NCBI GenBank assembly: GCA_003153555.1
Contig: PLZS01000063.1
Span: 1 to 64,000, forward strand
Length of the DNA: 64,000 nt
Direction: 5' to 3'
Origin: Candidatus Melainabacteria bacterium
GTDB lineage: Bacteria > Cyanobacteriota > Vampirovibrionia > Obscuribacterales > Obscuribacteraceae
The notes under the pieces are model-generated. The model did no database searches. It worked only from the letters and a program-made list of their open reading frames with translations, and had not been told where the DNA came from. Each line of letters starts with the position of its first letter. Within the stretch, counting starts at the first letter, position 1. Of the stretch, positions 35,306 through 43,974 are shown piece by piece. A program made the translations under genes and the position numbers.

Positions 35306-35578
35306 CTAATCCTGCTTGGATTCTTGAGCTCGTCTGTAATCGACTTGAACCTGGATTGCTCTAATTAGTTGATTTGGTCCGCAATATCCGAGTTCAAGGA
35401 GAATCTGACCCAACGGCTTTTGCTCTTTGCCAGACTCGGAGTCGCCTTTCTGAATGTGTAGAGCTTCGTCGAGCTGATAAATCGTGATGTAGCCCAATTC
35501 AACTAAAATTTGCCCCAACAGAGTCTTATTCTGTTCTTGTTTGGGCTCTTTTGGTGACTTCGATGACCGTGTCTTCAT
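35306..35578 (-). CDS. stand-alone MshEN-like protein with two 24-residue motifs
   Basis: A 90-residue protein consisting of a polar N-terminus (1-19) and two copies of the MshEN pattern xLGxxL(V/L)xxGx6Lx3(L/I)xxQ, at residues 20-43 and 55-78, with every Leu, Gly and Gln in register. MshEN domains normally sit at the N-terminus of type II secretion or type IV pilus ATPases and bind c-di-GMP. Here there is no ATPase. The first position, usually Arg, is Leu or Pro, and the spacer is 11 residues instead of about 5. It may be a small c-di-GMP or GspE-type partner protein. AGGA lies upstream. Confidence 0.75.
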   Translation of the reverse strand: MKTRSSKSPKEPKQEQNKTLLGQILVELGYITIYQLDEALHIQKGDSESGKEQKPLGQILLELGYCGPNQLIRAIQVQVDYRRAQESKQD

Positions 35579-35634
35579 TTGCTGGCGTCCTATTTCTACG
35601 CTTGAGGTCTAACGGAAATTGTGACCTATAAAAA

Positions 35635-35724
35635 GGGTAGACCGCTGGGCACACCCGAAGCTTACAACTTATGGCTGCTGGGTTTCCCCTCTGACCAGGT
35701 TCGTTGGTCTCCGCCGTACCCAAC
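35635..35724 (-). ncRNA. ffs: signal recognition particle RNA (small bacterial 4.5S type)
   Basis: Read on the minus strand this holds the SRP RNA helix-8 core: CCTGGTCAG, then a GGG-GAAA-CCC tetraloop stem, then AGCAGCC. This is the universal Ffh-binding element (compare GGTCAG...GGAA...AGCAGCC in E. coli). The outer ends GGGTAC and CTACCC pair, giving a rod of about 90 nt. TTTTT (35634-35630) follows the closing stem as terminator, and a perfect TATAAT lies 14 bases before the 5' end. It is the RNA of the Ffh/FtsY membrane-targeting pathway. Confidence 0.88.
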
Positions 35725-35737
35725 GATCTAGTTTGCA

Positions 35738-35743
35738 ATTATA
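35738..35743 (-). promoter_or_regulatory. consensus -10 element of the SRP RNA promoter
   Basis: TATAAT on the minus strand, 14 bases before the start of the GGGTAC stem. The -35 region (about 35761-35767, GAGACC/GACCAT) is a poor match. The distance suits initiation at about 35724-35731. Confidence 0.6.
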
Positions 35744-36314
35744 GACCATTGTAAGTCTGCATGGTCTCAGTAGTAAGGGGAAACTTGATAGCTTGAGAGC
35801 GAAGTTTTAGTCACTAATTCGCAATGCCGCGGCAGGTAGCAGGATAGATTGCCATGACCGGCTACCAGAGAAGATTAATTGCGTAATATTCAATGTCAAT
35901 TCTCTCCGCGCGATAGTGGCCTTGCGAAACTTTGAACGTTCAGCAGACAGATCCTGACCACGCGAACTTACCGAGCCGGAAGAGTAGGGCAACTGCTTGG
36001 AAGGAAAGACCCATGATGAATGGCGGCTTGGAATTTGCAATAGGCGCCGGTAGTACAGAGGCTCATGACCAAGAGTTCTAATAAAACTGGTGACTCCTTC
36101 GTGTTCTGCGAGAGAATGCAGGTCGCAGCGCATTAGCGCAGAACCAGAACCGAAGCCACAGTGTCATGATAGATCCTTTCCCGTGGTATTATATACGGTG
36201 CCTCTACTTTGCATATGGTGTCTGAAAAGGCCTTGTTCTTTCAGCACGAGCAAACACAAACACCGCTGAGTTTCACTCTGAATTACCTGAGTCATGCATT
36301 GTTCACTGTGCACA
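35744..36314. other. 571-base region without a supported gene
   Basis: Lies between the SRP RNA promoter and the Usp gene. A 108-codon minus frame (35807-36133) has no ribosome binding site, no recognisable motif and unusual composition, so I do not call it. No other hairpin or repeat stands out. Confidence 0.4.
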
Positions 36315-36776
36315 TCACTTAGGGGAGAGAATAACAAAATTCTGTTCGCTCTCTACCAGCGCTTTCTCGTCTGCATGAAATTCAGGCATTTTCACAACTA
36401 CAACTGAGCAAGGCGCAGCAGTCACAACTGCAGATGAAACGCTGCCGAGAACGAGTTTTTTTACTCCTCGGCGACCATGCGATCCAACAATGACTATCTC
36501 AGCTGGCCAGGAACAGGCTGTTCCAATAATCTCGTGTTCCGGATTTCCGGGAATAATCCTGGTTTTCACCAGGGCGCTCGGTAATAGTTCCCGTATCGCC
36601 GTAGCCACCACATTCACAAGCTCCTCAGCTTCTTGTTGAGCTGTAGAATCAGCCGACGGCTCGATAACATGCAGCACTTTGAACTGCGTATCTGGTGGCC
36701 AGAAATGGTTGACGATGAATTGCGTGATGGTTTTTCCGAAACTTTTGCTGTCTACTGCAACTAATACGTTCTTCAT
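36315..36776 (-). CDS. universal stress protein, single UspA domain
   Basis: A 153-residue Usp protein, start ATG 36776 where the family N-terminus (MKNVLVAVDSKSFG) begins; upstream in-frame Met codons would add unrelated residues. The ATP-binding motif is complete: GSHGRRGVKKLVLGSVSSAV (G-x2-G-x9-G-S). It is the second Usp gene within 3 kb. The ribosome binding site is weak. A long perfect hairpin lies 83 bases upstream. Confidence 0.88.
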   Translation of the reverse strand: MKNVLVAVDSKSFGKTITQFIVNHFWPPDTQFKVLHVIEPSADSTAQQEAEELVNVVATAIRELLPSALVKTRIIPGNPEHEIIGTACSWPAEIVIVGSHGRRGVKKLVLGSVSSAVVTAAPCSVVVVKMPEFHADEKALVESEQNFVILSPK

Positions 36777-36858
36777 ACTTGAACACCAACTATTTCCGTT
36801 CATCCCGGTATACATAATATTGTGGGTCACGCCATAGTGAAATTATGTTCTGCCAGAG

Positions 36859-36893
36859 GGCATTAGTCATCGGCCCTGCGGATGACTAATGCC
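36859..36893. promoter_or_regulatory. perfect 13-base-pair hairpin
   Basis: GGCATTAGTCATC (36859-36871) and GATGACTAATGCC (36881-36893) pair without mismatch around a 9-base loop. It lies 83 bases upstream of the Usp start on the minus strand and about 475 bases before the O-methyltransferase gene. No T-run follows on either strand, so it is not a simple terminator. It could be an operator, a leader structure or a small RNA element. Confidence 0.6.
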
Positions 36894-37367
36894 AGGAGTC
36901 CATACTCAACTCTGAAGCACATTCCGGTAGTAATGTTGACAGTCAGCGGGCGTGATGAGGACATGATCAGATCCTAGGCTGAAGGGGCATGCACATTCAT
37001 GAGAAAGCCGGTGACCTTCCAGGAATTCACCAGAGTCATTGAAGAATTGTCTATTTATGGGCTTTAGTCGCCTCTCTTCCACCCAAGAGAAACTAAAAGC
37101 CTGTCATAGCCTTCGACCGGCAGCGAAGAGCCTCAGACCACCAACTCATCCTTACAGCTGAGGTTGAAATTTCCAGAAGCAGCTACTCTGGCAACATTTA
37201 GCAAAATCCAGTGAGCCTGCGTAAGGAGGTTGCTATTAATTGATAACTTGCAAATTTTATGATTTAAGGACGGGTTCGCCAGGAATATAAGGAGTGTATC
37301 GGGTCGCCTCGCTGAGGTTGCCTTGTTGCACCGCATATAGTATCAATCACTGTTGGGAGGAATGTTC
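36894..37367. other. 474-base region without a supported gene
   Basis: AAGGAGG at about 37223 is followed ten bases later by TTG and a 16-codon frame ending near 37290, a possible leader peptide but weak. No RNA gene or repeat is recognised. Confidence 0.3.
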
Positions 37368-38381
37368 ATGACAGTTCTCGAGCACAAAGCACCTGCACCT
37401 CCCGATCAAATCATGTTAGTGCAAAGCGCACCACGAGCCTATCAAATTCTTAAAGCCGCCATGGAGTTGGGTGTCTTCGAGACGATGGAGAAAGCTCCGA
37501 AATCTTCGAACTCAATCGCTAAAGATCTTAAACTGGATAAGCGCGGCACTGAATGTTTGTTGAATGCGCTCGTTGGGCTGAACTTCATCGCTCGTAAAGA
37601 TAAGATGTTTGAACTCATTGAAGTGTCTCGAACTTATCTTTTGCAAAGCAGCGACTTATATATGGGCTTGTATTTAAAGCATGCCGAGCAATTAGATAAA
37701 GGATGGTCGCAATTAGGCGATGCGGTGCGCAGCGGCAAACCTGTCCAAGAAGTAAATACTCAAAAAACGGCCGAAGAATTTTTTCCAGCGTTAGCTGAGG
37801 GGATTTTTCCGATGAGTTACGCGATAGCGCAGATGGTGGCACGTGATCTTAGCGATGTTAATCATGGAAAGGCTAGGATACTTGATGTGGCTGCTGGTAG
37901 CGGTGTGTGGAGTATTCCATTTGCAGAAGCAAATAAATCTGCAACTGTAGACGCGCTAGATTTTCCAGCAGTTTTGGAAGTGACCAAGAAGATAACTGCG
38001 AAGCGTGGCTTGGCTGATAGATACAATTTCTTGTCTGGAGACTGGCGCCACATAAAATGGAAACCAAGCGAGTACAACATAATTGTGCTTGGACATATTC
38101 TCCACTCTGAAGGCAAAGAGGAAAGCAAAAAGCTGCTCAAGCAATGCGCTGAGTCGCTTCAACCAGATGGCGTGGTTGTGGTCGCAGAGTTCCTATGCGA
38201 TGAGCAAAGAAGTGGTCCAGCAGCCGCGTTGATTTTTGAATTGAACATGTTCTTGCACACAACAGAAGGCTGCGTGTTCGCAGTTGACGAATTGAAAAAC
38301 ATGTTGCACGAAGCTGGATTCAAACACGTTGATTACTCCGCTAACATCGCAGACCAACCGGTGTTGATCGGTAGCAAGTGA
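37368..38381 (+). CDS. SAM-dependent O-methyltransferase with N-terminal dimerisation domain
   Basis: A 337-residue protein starting at ATG 37368 (GGGAGG eight bases upstream). Residues about 15-95 form a winged-helix dimerisation domain typical of plant-type and polyketide O-methyltransferases (RAYQILKAAMELGVFETM). SAM motif I is ILDVAAGSGVWSIPFA and the acidic position is in VDALDFPAVL. Motif IV region YNIIVLGHILHSEGKEESKKLL follows, with the His common in this group. It acts on a small hydroxylated compound. It is far from the polyketide operon at 0-3 kb, so a link is speculation. Confidence 0.87.
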   Translation: MTVLEHKAPAPPDQIMLVQSAPRAYQILKAAMELGVFETMEKAPKSSNSIAKDLKLDKRGTECLLNALVGLNFIARKDKMFELIEVSRTYLLQSSDLYMGLYLKHAEQLDKGWSQLGDAVRSGKPVQEVNTQKTAEEFFPALAEGIFPMSYAIAQMVARDLSDVNHGKARILDVAAGSGVWSIPFAEANKSATVDALDFPAVLEVTKKITAKRGLADRYNFLSGDWRHIKWKPSEYNIIVLGHILHSEGKEESKKLLKQCAESLQPDGVVVVAEFLCDEQRSGPAAALIFELNMFLHTTEGCVFAVDELKNMLHEAGFKHVDYSANIADQPVLIGSK

Positions 38382-38414
38382 AGAGTCGATTTTCACGGGA
38401 TGCATGTGTAGATC

Positions 38415-38519
38415 ATGATATGCAAAAGTTGCTCGAAACGTCTTCAGCCAGACTGGAAGTTTTGTCCTGAGTGTGCACGCGAAGCTGTTATGACCAATGA
38501 TGAATGTTTGAGTTCATAA
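38415..38519 (+). CDS. 34-residue zinc-ribbon microprotein
   Basis: ATG 38415 opens a 34-codon frame to TAA 38517-38519. It encodes CKSC at residues 3-6 and CPEC at residues 17-20, a classical Cys-x2-Cys...Cys-x2-Cys zinc ribbon with a 10-residue gap and an aromatic before the second pair. The tail has one more Cys. It starts 33 bases after the O-methyltransferase stop. The ribosome binding site is weak, so it may rely on coupling or be the remnant of a larger zinc-ribbon protein. Confidence 0.5.
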   Translation: MICKSCSKRLQPDWKFCPECAREAVMTNDECLSS

Positions 38520-38685
38520 TCCGAAGCCGAAGTGTCCTTGCTATGAACAGAGCTGTGAAAATCAGATCTGATTTTGGCAACTTCGGAGACTTCGTATTGA
38601 AAGTTGCACTTAGAAGTGCACATTCCACATAGTGGCAGAGGACCTTGAAAAACGTGATACCACCCAGGTGACTGAGTGTCTTCGA

Positions 38686-39153
38686 TTAATCCTGTGCGCC
38701 GCTTGCGAAGTCCGGTCCGTTGTCGGACATGTTCCAGCGCAACAGCTCTCTGCGCCATTCTAAATCGGCTTGTGCTTCTTTGATCAAACTTGCTAAACCC
38801 TGAAAATCAGCGAACGACAAATCAATTGCCATGCCAAGATCAAACGTTAGCTTGACGCGCTCGCAGTTCGGAGTGCAAGCCATGCAAACAATGTGTTCTG
38901 GCCCGCAGACCTCAAACAGTTGATTCTCGTCACACTGTAGCGGATCCTTTTGCCAATTCAAATAATCTAAAAACTGATCGTCTTCCAAGCTTTGCTGAAT
39001 TAGCAATACCAGCGCCTGGTACTGAGTATTGTTCAAGTAGATAGTTACTTCTTGCCTGCGGAAGTCTAGTGCAAACTCGCCATTTTCTTTGTCGAGATAT
39101 AAATCTGCGAAAGCATTAGCAAAGCTTATCTGGTATGCGGTACTTGTTTTCAT
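38686..39153 (-). CDS. protein of unknown function downstream of hemB
   Basis: A 155-residue cytosolic protein. The first 50 residues and the region 95-115 look like paired beta-strands (FALDFRRQEVTIYLNNTQY; RVKLTFDLGMAIDLSFADFQGL). Three to four Cys lie in the middle (CGPEHIVCMACTPNC), a possible metal or redox site. No family recognised. It begins 40 bases after hemB on the same strand, so it may be the last gene of the haem operon. Involvement in metal or haem handling is only a suggestion. Confidence 0.65.
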   Translation of the reverse strand: MKTSTAYQISFANAFADLYLDKENGEFALDFRRQEVTIYLNNTQYQALVLLIQQSLEDDQFLDYLNWQKDPLQCDENQLFEVCGPEHIVCMACTPNCERVKLTFDLGMAIDLSFADFQGLASLIKEAQADLEWRRELLRWNMSDNGPDFASGAQD

Positions 39154-39193
39154 TTACCAGTGTCCCCTCAGGTCCTCCGTGCTCTAGACAGTG

Positions 39194-40216
39194 TTACCCT
39201 TTGAGCCATCGGGCTACGTCTCGCGCATGATAAGTGATGATTAAATCAGCACCTGCGCGCACAATGCCAGTTAAAGACTCGAGTACCACTTTTCTTTCAT
39301 CGATCCAGCCGTTTGCTGCGGCCGCTTTGACCATCGAATACTCACCTGACACATTATATGCCGCGATTGGCAGTTTGGTCATGTCTCGTGCCTTGGAGAT
39401 GATGTCGAGGTAGGGAAGAGCGGGTTTAATCATGATGATGTCAGCGCCTTCTTGAATGTCCAATTCAATTTCCCTGAGCGCTTCGCGGCCGTTGGCAGGG
39501 TCCATTTGGTATGACATGCGGTCGCCGAATTGCGGCGCCGATTCGGCTGCTTCGCGGAATGGACTGTAAAGTGCAGAAGCGAACTTGGCGCTGTACGCCA
39601 TGATCGGTGTATGTTCAAATCCAGCTTCGTCCAACGCATTGCGAATGGCTGCGATGCGACCGTCCATCATGTCAGAAGGAGCAATTACATCGGCACCAGC
39701 TTCGGCTTGGGCCACTGCGGAGCGAGCTAATATCTGCAAAGAAGGGTCGTTTAAGACACGTCCATCGGCGACGATGCCGCAATGCCCGTGATCCATGTAC
39801 TCGCATAAACAAGTGTCTGCAATCACGACCATTTCAGGAAAGCGTTGTTTGATCTCGCGGATTGCCTTGTTAACAATGCCATCACGCTTCCATGCACCTG
39901 ATGCCTCGCTGTCTTTTTTGTCAGGAATTCCAAACAGCAGAATTGAAGTAATTCCTGCGTTGGCGGCCTGATCAATTTCTTGCAACATCGAATCGATACT
40001 TTGTTGAAAGATGCCGGGCATGGAGCTAATGGGCGTCTTTTTGTTTGTGCCTTCAACAATGAAAAACGGATAGATCAGTTTTTCAAGGTGAAGATGCGTT
40101 TCTCTTACCATGCTGCGAGTTGCTGGAGTGGCACGCAATCTGCGCATTCTCATGTTCGGATAACTTGGCGAGCTCTGTGCAATGCGTTCTTTGGCGAGCG
40201 TTTTCATATCATTCAT
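39194..40216 (-). CDS. hemB: porphobilinogen synthase (delta-aminolevulinate dehydratase)
   Basis: Condenses two 5-aminolevulinate molecules to porphobilinogen. The 340-residue protein has the family start [20 protein letters not shown], the Schiff-base Lys in [16 protein letters not shown] and the second active-site Lys in [11 protein letters not shown]. The metal site reads [15 protein letters not shown], a Cys-containing version with three Cys that indicates a zinc-type enzyme rather than the Asp-rich Mg-type of photosynthetic relatives. AGGA precedes the ATG. It lies 190 bases after hemD on the same strand. Confidence 0.96.
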   Translation of the reverse strand: MNDMKTLAKERIAQSSPSYPNMRMRRLRATPATRSMVRETHLHLEKLIYPFFIVEGTNKKTPISSMPGIFQQSIDSMLQEIDQAANAGITSILLFGIPDKKDSEASGAWKRDGIVNKAIREIKQRFPEMVVIADTCLCEYMDHGHCGIVADGRVLNDPSLQILARSAVAQAEAGADVIAPSDMMDGRIAAIRNALDEAGFEHTPIMAYSAKFASALYSPFREAAESAPQFGDRMSYQMDPANGREALREIELDIQEGADIIMIKPALPYLDIISKARDMTKLPIAAYNVSGEYSMVKAAAANGWIDERKVVLESLTGIVRAGADLIITYHARDVARWLKG

Positions 40217-40406
40217 TGTTGGAATCCTGGCAATAAAAAGGAATCGATCCGCACTTTCAGAGCTTCGCTCTTACAGCACAGATTCGGGCGATCTCAAGCT
40301 GGTGTTGTTTGTCCAGCGCATAGCTGTTAAATATATCGTTTTACTGCCATGTATCGAGCGCCTAAGGGTACTGTGTGGCAGAGATTTAATGCTGCCAAGA
40401 ACTGTT

Positions 40407-41246
40407 TTAACTGCTGGCATTGGTTTGTACGTAATTCAGGATGGCTTCTACGAGCCCGTCGATGTTGAATTCTTCAGCCTGTCCTTCGCATTTACCAAGA
40501 TACTCAACTGCAGTCGCTGTCGTTTGTGGACCAATCGAGATAATTGCAGTTTGGCGCAGAATCAAGCGAACACTTGATGTGTCATCGTGTTCTGGAATGG
40601 CAAAGATGTTTCGTAATATCTTAGCCAAGTTGCGAACAGATTGAGAACTGGCAACAGTAATGATATCGACCGATCCCTTGGTTAGTAAATCAGTAAGCTT
40701 TTCCACTGTTTTGTCCATGCTGCTTGGCGGAACGGTTTGATATGCCTGCACGACGTCAACTTCCGCACCGGCTGCCTGAAATTTCTCGACAATTAGATCC
40801 CGACCAATCGATGTTCTTGGCCAGAGAATGCTTTGCCCGCGCAGGTTTGGATAGCCTGGAAATTCTTCTACGAAGGCTTCACTGATCCACGCTCCGGTCG
40901 GTTGAAACGAGGGGTGCAATTTGTTCTGCCTGAGTGCCTCTGCAGTGCTAGGACCAATTGCGGCGAATTTCCCCGTGAATATTTTCCCCCGACCTTTTTC
41001 TGCCCACCGTGAAACGAAGTACTGCACAGCGTTTATCGAAGCAAACAGCATCCAATCGTATTCATCGATTTTGGCGATCGCTTGATCCACGCTTTCCCAA
41101 TTTGATGGTGGGATTATTTCTATCGTCGGTAATTCAACTACTATGGCACCAAGAGCGACAAGTCTTGTGGTCAGGCCGCTTGCTTGATGGCCAGCACGTG
41201 TGACGACAATGTTTATTCCGGTCAGTGGATGTGTTTTATGCATCAC
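40407..41246 (-). CDS. hemD: uroporphyrinogen-III synthase
   Basis: A 279-residue protein that closes and inverts ring D of hydroxymethylbilane. This poorly conserved family is recognised from VTRAGHQASGLTTRLVALGA near the start, the middle FAAIGPSTAEALRQ, YQTVPPSS, ITVASSQSVRNL and IISIGPQTTATAVEYLG, and from position directly after hemC (18-base gap). It starts with GTG or the ATG next to it. The last 15 residues are a helical tail. Confidence 0.92.
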   Translation of the reverse strand: MMHKTHPLTGINIVVTRAGHQASGLTTRLVALGAIVVELPTIEIIPPSNWESVDQAIAKIDEYDWMLFASINAVQYFVSRWAEKGRGKIFTGKFAAIGPSTAEALRQNKLHPSFQPTGAWISEAFVEEFPGYPNLRGQSILWPRTSIGRDLIVEKFQAAGAEVDVVQAYQTVPPSSMDKTVEKLTDLLTKGSVDIITVASSQSVRNLAKILRNIFAIPEHDDTSSVRLILRQTAIISIGPQTTATAVEYLGKCEGQAEEFNIDGLVEAILNYVQTNASS

Positions 41247-41264
41247 CGAGTCTACTCGTTTTCT

Positions 41265-42245
41265 CTATGGAGGTGATATCGCTGGTGGTGCCGACTGCTT
41301 GAGATCGCGAAGAATTCTGTCTGCTCCCAATTCTTCGACGCGCTCAGCTAGAGTATTTCCAAGTTCTGCCGCCAATTCGTTCGTGGATTCGAGCGAAACT
41401 CTAATTATTTCTGATCCATCCAAAGCGGCTACGCAGCCAGTCAGTCGCAGTCGTCCGTCACGCAGCGTCTGACCGAGAGCGCCGACAGGCACTGAGCATC
41501 CGCCCCCTAATTTATCCAAGAAAGCTCGCTCTGCTGTAATTTCGGCGCGCACTTGTTTGTCTTCTATGATCCGTAAAAAATCCAAGACCGCGGCGTCACC
41601 TGCTCGGCATTCAACGGCCAACGCGCCTTGTCCGACGGCCGGTGTTGAAATTGCCATATCTAAATATTCAGTGATTCGACTAGCCAAGCCCAGACGAAGC
41701 AATCCAGCTGCTGCCAGGACCATTGCGTCGCATTGACCTTCCTCATGTTTGCGCAGTCTGGTCGGTATGTTGCCGCGGATGTCGCAAAATTCCAGGTCTG
41801 TTCGCAGCGCTCTAATCTGAGCTGTTCGTCTGCGGCTTGAGGTTGCGACTCGGGTACCTTCGGGAAGTCTATGGAGCAAATTGTCGTCTTTGCTGACTAA
41901 AACATCTCGTGGATCTTCTCTGTCGAGAACGCAAGCCAGGATCAAATCCTTAGGCAGTTCCGTTGGTAAATCCTTCAAGCTATGCACGACAAAATCAACG
42001 CGATCTGTATAGAGAGCGTCTTCCAGTTCCTTGACGAATACGCCGCGTCCACCTAGTTCGGCTATAGGTCTGTCCAAGACCTTGTCACCACCGGTGGTTA
42101 TAGGCACGACTTCGAATTTTAGCTCAGGAAACCTACCCGATAGCGCCGCAATGACGATATCAGTCTGTAATCTGGCTAGTTGACTCTCTCGTGTTCCGAC
42201 TCGCACGCACTTTTGCTTGCTTGAACTCGAAACGATTTTTGTCAC
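41265..42245 (-). CDS. hemC: hydroxymethylbilane synthase (porphobilinogen deaminase)
   Basis: A 326-residue enzyme that polymerises four porphobilinogens. Family motifs: VGTRESQLARLQTD at the start, FVHSLKDLPTELP, ATSSRRRTAQIRALR, RGNIPTRLRK and the dipyrromethane cofactor Cys in LGGGCSVPVGA. GTG 42245 overlaps the hemA stop as GTGA (4 bases), so translation is coupled. Length is normal. Confidence 0.96.
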   Translation of the reverse strand: MTKIVSSSSKQKCVRVGTRESQLARLQTDIVIAALSGRFPELKFEVVPITTGGDKVLDRPIAELGGRGVFVKELEDALYTDRVDFVVHSLKDLPTELPKDLILACVLDREDPRDVLVSKDDNLLHRLPEGTRVATSSRRRTAQIRALRTDLEFCDIRGNIPTRLRKHEEGQCDAMVLAAAGLLRLGLASRITEYLDMAISTPAVGQGALAVECRAGDAAVLDFLRIIEDKQVRAEITAERAFLDKLGGGCSVPVGALGQTLRDGRLRLTGCVAALDGSEIIRVSLESTNELAAELGNTLAERVEELGADRILRDLKQSAPPAISPP

Positions 42246-43600
42246 TTTTCTGTACAGACAGTATCTGCGCCGGCAACTGCAGCTCTGCGGGTTTTGGCGG
42301 GCTTACCTAACGCTCCTAACGGATCCAAATTGAATAAAGTGCGCAGAGCTTCGGCTTGTTGCCGCAAAATTTCGTAGTCCCTAGTTGCTTTAAGCTGAAC
42401 GGTTGGGCAATGCAAAATCTGATTAACAATCGCCCGACTGATCTCTTCGATTTGCATCGGGTCGGTGATATCAGAGAGATTTGTACTGCGTGTTTTGGCC
42501 ATCTGCTCTTGGCGGATGGCTTCGATTTTCTCGCGCAGCCCGGCAATGGTCGGTACTACGAGTAGCGATCTTTGCCAGCCATGAAACTCATCGAGTGTCT
42601 CAAATACAATGTCTTCAGCTTCTGCGACTAGCGCTTCGCGTTCAGCCAAATTTTTAGTCACCACATCGGCAAGATCATCTGCGTGGAAAAGTTTGACGCC
42701 CGGTAAGTTACCTATTGTCGGTTCCACGTTTCTCGGCACCGATATGTCAATTATGCAAAGCGGTTTTTGCTCTTTGGACCGGTTTGAGGCAAGCACTTCT
42801 CTTTCAAGTAAAAAGGATTGTGCGCTCGTTGAGACTACAACCAAATCTGCGCCCGCAGCCAATTTGTGCCGGTCTTCAAATTCAAAATCAGTCTCTAAGC
42901 GCTGTACGTTTGGCAAAGTGTTCTTAAGAAATTGATTGACTCGTTCTTTGCTGCGGTTTAGCAGAAAAACTGTGCCTTTGCCCGAATCTGAAAGCAAAAG
43001 CTTGACGCAGATTTGGGCCATCTTTCCGGCGCCTATAACAGCAATTCTTTTCTCTTTCAGATCGCCCATGGTGTTACGCGCCAGTTCGAGTGCTGCTGAG
43101 CTAACCGAAACTGCTCGACGGCCCATCGTTGTTTCGGAACGCACTCGCTTGCCGCATTGAAGCGCCACTTTGAACAAATAGTCGAGCATCGGTCCGGCAG
43201 TTTTGGCTTCAAGAGCTGCCTGATGAGCTGCTTTGACCTGCGACATGATTTGGCCTTCACCCAGGATCATACTGTCGAGCCCTGAGGCTACCCGAAAAAG
43301 GTGCAATGCCACGTCTTCGCGAAGCAGTCGGAAGTTAGGCTTGAGAGCGCCATGGTCGCTAATTGCTTGAGCCGAAGCGAAGAAGGCATCGATTTCTTGC
43401 CAACCGGCCTGGACGTTCGACACGACTGCGTATATCTCAGTGCGGTTGCATGTTGACAATATTGCCGCTTCCTTCACATGCGGTAGATGCGAAAGAGCTA
43501 GGAGGGCATGGCTCACACAAGATTGGGGAATCGTGAATCGTTCACGAATTGCAATCGGGGTGGAGTGATAATTTAAGCCGCAGACTACGAGTTGTGTCAT
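42242..43600 (-). CDS. hemA: glutamyl-tRNA reductase
   Basis: First committed enzyme of the C5 haem pathway, reducing glutamyl-tRNA to glutamate-1-semialdehyde with NADPH. The 452-residue protein has GLNYHSTPIAIRERF at the start, the catalytic Cys in ILSTCNRTEIY, GEGQIMSQVK, the NADPH domain (AVIGAGKMAQI) and the C-terminal dimerisation helix. First gene of hemA-hemC-hemD-hemB. The partner hemL (aminotransferase) is not in the window. Use of the C5 route excludes ALA synthase (alphaproteobacterial) organisms. Confidence 0.96.
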   Translation of the reverse strand: MTQLVVCGLNYHSTPIAIRERFTIPQSCVSHALLALSHLPHVKEAAILSTCNRTEIYAVVSNVQAGWQEIDAFFASAQAISDHGALKPNFRLLREDVALHLFRVASGLDSMILGEGQIMSQVKAAHQAALEAKTAGPMLDYLFKVALQCGKRVRSETTMGRRAVSVSSAALELARNTMGDLKEKRIAVIGAGKMAQICVKLLLSDSGKGTVFLLNRSKERVNQFLKNTLPNVQRLETDFEFEDRHKLAAGADLVVVSTSAQSFLLEREVLASNRSKEQKPLCIIDISVPRNVEPTIGNLPGVKLFHADDLADVVTKNLAEREALVAEAEDIVFETLDEFHGWQRSLLVVPTIAGLREKIEAIRQEQMAKTRSTNLSDITDPMQIEEISRAIVNQILHCPTVQLKATRDYEILRQQAEALRTLFNLDPLGALGKPAKTRRAAVAGADTVCTEK

Positions 43601-43974
43601 GTTACCGAGGTTTCCAGGATGATTTTACCAGTCGGGCAGCTTACGGAGTCGAGCAGCTTGCTAAATGGTCCCCAGTCGTGTGCATGGACCCTGCTAGTGT
43701 GCATAGACTATCCTCAGGCAGCAATCGATCAATTTGTACTTCGCATACCGATAAGACTCCAAAAGCCACTGATAATCGGTGCAGTTGAATTATATCCACG
43801 CTAATCGGCACTTTTTCTGAACTTTAGGTCAGCGTAACGAAACTACAACTATGTCCTGTGTCAAAAGTTAGCTATGGAGAAACGTTTGTAGCGGGCGGGG
43901 CTTGCTCTGCCGCTTGACTTACCGACAGCTGAACCCTGAATAAAGGTATTTATTAGAAGAATATCTTGGGCCGG
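43601..43974. other. 374-base region upstream of hemA, no gene
   Basis: Should contain the haem operon promoter and the end of the BtuF-like gene transcript. An imperfect hairpin (AGCGG...CCGCT, about 43890-43915) and AATAAA/TTTATT (about 43938-43951) are visible. No strong -35/-10 pair or known riboswitch is recognised. Confidence 0.3.

Noticed and set aside
35579-35760. c-di-GMP (GEMM) riboswitch before the MshEN-like gene
   Set aside because: Motifs match SRP RNA (GGTCAG, GAAA loop, AGCAGCC) and a terminator separates it from the gene.
35807-36133. 108-codon minus frame
   Set aside because: No ribosome binding site, no motif and poor protein composition.
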